Position numbers and translations under genes: made by a program. Below are positions 10,407 to 10,407 of a stretch of DNA of 10,407 bases, in pieces. The DNA lies in NCBI GenBank assembly GCA_026770585.1, contig MU646803.1, positions 85,584 through 95,990 on the forward strand. Direction: 5' to 3'. Below the pieces are notes generated by a model that was not told the DNA's origin, ran no database searches, and saw only the letters and a program-made list of their open reading frames with translations. This DNA is from Baffinella frigidus. Its lineage: Eukaryota; Cryptophyceae; Cryptomonadales; Baffinellaceae. The first letter of the stretch is position 1. Each line of letters begins with the position of its first letter.

Positions 10407-10407
10407 G
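10163..10407 (+). repeat. Telomere-like array, TTGAGGG with interspersed TGTAGGG
   Basis: Almost pure TTGAGGG heptamers with TGTAGGG at about 10211, 10239, 10289 and 10317, continuing to the window edge. TGTAGGG lands at intervals of multiples of 7 (28 and 50 bp scale), which hints at higher-order duplication. It abuts the acceptor of the GPPQD exon, so it may be intronic. Confidence 0.93.

Overview
The window looks like nuclear DNA of a eukaryote. It has no bacterial-style operon and no long intact open reading frame. It is full of degenerate 7-bp telomere-like repeats (TTTAGGG, TTGAGGG, TGTAGGG, TTTGGGG), hairpin-forming elements, short tandem arrays and small exon-like blocks with GT/AG borders. 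TTTAGGG-type repeats fit a green alga or plant lineage best. A repeat-rich prasinophyte-type green alga is my guess, at low confidence.

The best reading is that coding potential lies in short exon-like blocks on the minus strand, so transcription would run right to left. In that order they are: a Gly-Pro-Pro-Gln-Asp repeat exon (10159-9837); a mini-exon with the same last codons (9586-9545); a Gly-Pro-Pro-Arg-Asp exon (8732-8565); a degenerate exon family E (8375-7242); family I (7201-6994); exons C, A and B, which give two 72-nt units coding 24 residues each (5605-4884); family D (4015-3459); family F (3154-2203); and family H (1562-624). Several families occur two to four times with mostly synonymous or conservative differences and repeated splice-site positions. 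I recognise none of the peptides. Whether this is one gene, several genes or decaying duplicates is not decided by the sequence.

The putative introns hold the rest. Telomere-like heptamer arrays lie at 1614-1815, 3155-3290, 4392-5117, 5222-5563 and 10163-10407, and several abut the inferred exon borders directly. Foldback or MITE-like elements without a transposase lie at 378-588, 722-904, 1122-1284, 1990-2190, 2246-2437, 2517-2597, 3850-4000, 4048-4177, 6354-6593, 8856-9144, 9156-9282, 9371-9525 and 9640-9820. One of them (3850-4000) splits a copy of exon D and is flanked by a 2-bp AT duplication; removing it restores an exact-length match to the intact exon. Two elements contain perfect palindromes of 46 and 42 bp.

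Most long plus-strand frames, notably the repetitive ones at 4493-5121 and 9789-10181, are by-products of tandem repeats. The stretches 76-377, 5740-5990 and 6670-6990 contain nothing I can name.
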